Below are positions 36,786-38,560 of a stretch of 38,560 bases of DNA, piece after piece; position 1 is the stretch's first letter, and every line of letters begins with the position of its first letter. The notes beneath the pieces were generated by a model. That model was not told the DNA's origin and did not search any database. It saw only the letters and a program-made list of their open reading frames with translations. The translations under genes were made by a program, and so were the position numbers. Origin of the DNA: Elainella saxicola E1 (lineage in GTDB: Bacteria > Cyanobacteriota > Cyanobacteriia > Elainellales > Elainellaceae); contig LUGL01000029.1 in assembly GCA_002796835.1 (NCBI GenBank), positions 47,535 through 86,094 of the forward strand. Direction: 5' to 3'.

Positions 36786-37193
36786 ATGAAGCGAGTAATG
36801 TTTGTCTGTAAAAAGAATTCCGCTCGATCGCAGATGGCTGAGGGATTTGCCAAGCATTTGGGCATGGGAAAAATTGCAGTCACCAGCTCCGGCCTGGAAG
36901 CAAGTCAAGTCAGACCAGAGGCGATCGCCACCATGAAAGAGGCCGGTGTGGACATCAGCGATCAGACCTCAAAGGCATTAGGTGACTTTCAGCCAGAAGA
37001 TTTTGATGTCGTGATTTCGCTCTGCGGCTGCGGCGTTAACTTGCCTCCAGAGTGGTTGACAAGGGAGGTTTTTGAGGATTGGCAATTGGATGATCCCGCA
37101 GAGCAACCAGAAATTTTTCCCAGGGTGCGAGAAGAGATTCGGGAACGAGTCATTCGGTTGATCGAGATCCTGCAAACTACAACAGTCAAGTAG
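36786..37193 (+). CDS. arsC: Arsenate reductase, LMW-phosphatase fold
   Basis: ArsC reduces arsenate to arsenite for export by ACR3. The 135-residue protein has the phosphatase P-loop CKKNSAR beginning at C8 and the redox pair C80 and C82 in ISLCGCGVNLPPEW. The same three cysteines are used by the Synechocystis enzyme, which takes electrons from glutaredoxin and glutathione. ATG 36786 is chosen because GAGG lies at good spacing and Cys falls at position 8; ATG 36780 is too close to that site. The next gene starts nine bases after its stop. Confidence 0.95.
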   Translation: MKRVMFVCKKNSARSQMAEGFAKHLGMGKIAVTSSGLEASQVRPEAIATMKEAGVDISDQTSKALGDFQPEDFDVVISLCGCGVNLPPEWLTREVFEDWQLDDPAEQPEIFPRVREEIRERVIRLIEILQTTTVK

Positions 37194-37202
37194 CTCACTG
37201 CA

Positions 37203-37658
37203 ATGGAAGAACAACCAATCGAATCCGTTTCAGCAAATCTTTGGTGGGTGATTTCTGAAAAACTGGCAGGCGTCAGAAAACCTACCTCAGAGGAAATTGC
37301 AGAACTTCGAGCAGCAGGTATTGGAGCGATCGTTTCTGTAATGGATGATCCATCTAATCTGGATTTGTATCAGCAGGCAGAACTTCCCCACCTCTGGTTG
37401 CCGACGCAAGGCGGAACTGCGCCCAGTACTGAGCAAATTCAGGAGTTGCAACATTTTGTAGATCAGCAAAATCGTTTGGGTCATGGAGTGGCAGTTCACT
37501 GCACCAGTGGTCGACGACGCACCGGAACTATGCTGGCTGCTTATTTAATGAAAACTGGTTCAACCTTCAAGGATGCATTGCAAACGGTTTTAACTGCTAA
37601 TCATGATGTGGAATTGCGAGACGCTCAAATAAACTTTCTCAAATCGCTTACAGATTAA
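37203..37658 (+). CDS. DUSP23-like dual-specificity phosphatase in the ars operon
   Basis: The 151-residue single-domain protein has the Cys phosphatase signature [10 protein letters not shown] with C100 and R106. The surrounding [19 protein letters not shown] and the N-terminal [16 protein letters not shown] closely resemble atypical dual-specificity phosphatases of the DUSP23/VHZ group. D48 or D49 (VSVMDDPSN) could be the general acid. It lies between arsC (nine bases) and arsH (ten bases) in the same operon. Its substrate is unknown. It could act on a phosphoprotein, a small phosphate ester or possibly an arsenate ester, but no arsenic role is established. Confidence 0.85.
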   Translation: MEEQPIESVSANLWWVISEKLAGVRKPTSEEIAELRAAGIGAIVSVMDDPSNLDLYQQAELPHLWLPTQGGTAPSTEQIQELQHFVDQQNRLGHGVAVHCTSGRRRTGTMLAAYLMKTGSTFKDALQTVLTANHDVELRDAQINFLKSLTD

Positions 37659-37668
37659 TCAACACAAT

Positions 37669-38337
37669 ATGACCAAGTTTGATCACCCACCCAGAATTTT
37701 GTTCCTATACGGTTCTTTGCGAGAGCGATCCTATAGCCGTCTGTTGGCCGAGGAAGCAGCTCGGATTATTCAGGAATTTGGCGCTGAGGTAAAGTTTTTT
37801 GATCCACGAGACTTGCCAATTTACGGCAGCGTTCCTGATACACACCCCAAAGTCCAAGAACTCCGAATGCTGAGCCTCTGGTCAGAAGGACAGGTTTGGT
37901 CTAGCCCAGAAATGCATGGCCAAATTACCGGCATCATGAAAAATCAGATTGACTGGATCCCGTTAAGTATTGGCGCAGTTCGTCCCACTCAAGGCAGAAC
38001 ATTAGCGGTAATGCAGGTTAGCGGTGGGTCTCAATCTTTCAACGCTGTCAATACCTTGCGGATTCTGGGGCGATGGATGCGGATGTTCACGATTCCCAAC
38101 CAATCTTCTGTGGCCAAAGCTTACCAGGAATTTAATGAAGACGGCACGATGAAAGAGTCACCCTATCGCGATCGGGTTGTGGATGTCATGGAAGAACTCT
38201 ATAAGTTCACGCTTTTGTTGCGAGATCAGGTCGATTACTTAACCGATCGCTATAGCGAGCGAAAAGAGCAAGGCTTCCAGGAAACCATGGGCGACATTGG
38301 TAAATCAATCAATGGGGTCAATCTGAGCCAAATGTAG
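37669..38337 (+). CDS. arsH: ArsH, NADPH-dependent FMN reductase
   Basis: ArsH is a flavodoxin-fold FMN enzyme linked to arsenic resistance. Characterised members oxidise trivalent organoarsenicals or reduce quinones and metals with NADPH. The 222-residue protein has the FMN phosphate loop [19 protein letters not shown], followed by [37 protein letters not shown] and [24 protein letters not shown]. These are all ArsH hallmarks. It is the last intact gene of the operon. Its 3' end is followed within about six bases by the fragment of another arsenic-related gene. Confidence 0.95.
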   Translation: MTKFDHPPRILFLYGSLRERSYSRLLAEEAARIIQEFGAEVKFFDPRDLPIYGSVPDTHPKVQELRMLSLWSEGQVWSSPEMHGQITGIMKNQIDWIPLSIGAVRPTQGRTLAVMQVSGGSQSFNAVNTLRILGRWMRMFTIPNQSSVAKAYQEFNEDGTMKESPYRDRVVDVMEELYKFTLLLRDQVDYLTDRYSERKEQGFQETMGDIGKSINGVNLSQM

Positions 38338-38342
38338 GAACA

Positions 38343-38528
38343 ATTTTTGAAGAACACAACAGGGATTGCTGCGATGCCTCGCAGGCCAAAGTTTGGGTCA
38401 CTGATCCAGATGGCAACCGTTGGGAGATTTTCGTGGTCAAGGTGGCAAACACAGCTCCAGCCCATAAATGTAGGTTCATGCAACCCTCAATCGCCAGTTC
38501 AGCCAATGAAACCTTGCTGCGATTATGA
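38343..38528 (+). pseudogene. arsI: 3' remnant of an ArsI/CadI-like glyoxalase-fold gene
   Basis: Read in frame from 38343, the sequence gives IFEEHNRDCCDASQAKVWV then TDPDGNRWEIFVVK, followed by a non-conserved tail to TGA at 38526-38528. The vicinal Cys pair and the WVTDPDGNxWE metal-ligand motif match the C-terminal part of ArsI, the C-As lyase, and of CadI-like proteins. The N-terminal two thirds is absent: upstream the frame runs into arsH and meets a stop at 38301-38303, and there is no plausible start. I infer an arsI that once followed arsH and lost its 5' part by deletion. Loss of the normal C-terminus after EIFVVK is also possible. Confidence 0.75.
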
Positions 38529-38560
38529 GGTAGATCATATTTCCCTGGCCAAAACTTTGG

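Overview
The window is chromosomal DNA from a cyanobacterium. The octamer GCGATCGC and its core CGATCG recur throughout. There is a phycobilin-pathway heme oxygenase, a cyanobacterial three-domain flavodiiron protein, and a DnaE and ArsC whose sequences are of recognisably cyanobacterial type. I cannot name the species. The lack of a DnaE intein and the overall gene mix would fit a non-heterocystous (for example Leptolyngbya-like) lineage, but that is a guess. I saw no rRNA, tRNA, CRISPR array, transposase or phage gene.

Layout. 0-7 kb holds housekeeping genes: heme oxygenase (-), DNA polymerase III alpha dnaE (+, uninterrupted), then a minus-strand run radC, a small HTH protein and rsmH. 7-9.2 kb is a minus-strand stress block: a ChrR-type cupin anti-sigma factor, its ECF sigma factor, and a Tat-exported ferritin-like protein. 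9.4-15 kb has murJ, an unrecognised HTH protein, a small membrane protein closed by a probable terminator, a Deg/HtrA protease and rsmI. 15-18 kb has a polyisoprenyl-phosphate sugar transferase directly abutting a PfkB-family kinase, then a DUF2252 protein. 18-27 kb is a mixed set: a Cys-rich cyanobacterial protein, cobU, a Pro/Ser/Thr/Gln-rich protein, a YdcF-like protein, moaE, DUF4330, an M48 protease, the flavodiiron protein, an unknown and DUF2085. 27.5-32 kb has a GT4 glycosyltransferase, a cupin and a large hybrid histidine kinase.

The most interesting part is the right end (32.2-38.5 kb). A type II P-type ATPase is followed by a compact arsenic-resistance operon, arsR - ACR3 (arsB) - arsC - a DUSP23-like phosphatase - arsH. 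It ends in the 3' stump of a vicinal-cysteine glyoxalase-fold gene resembling ArsI/CadI. ArsR should sense As(III) through its CxCxxC motif, ArsC should reduce arsenate, ACR3 should export arsenite, and ArsH should act as an FMN reductase on organoarsenicals. The phosphatase has no established arsenic role. The words TTGAT/ATCAA recur as inverted pairs across the arsR start codon and over the -35 box of the ACR3 promoter, suggesting two ArsR operators of opposite arrangement.

All calls come from reading the sequence and recalling protein families. No database search or structure prediction was run.
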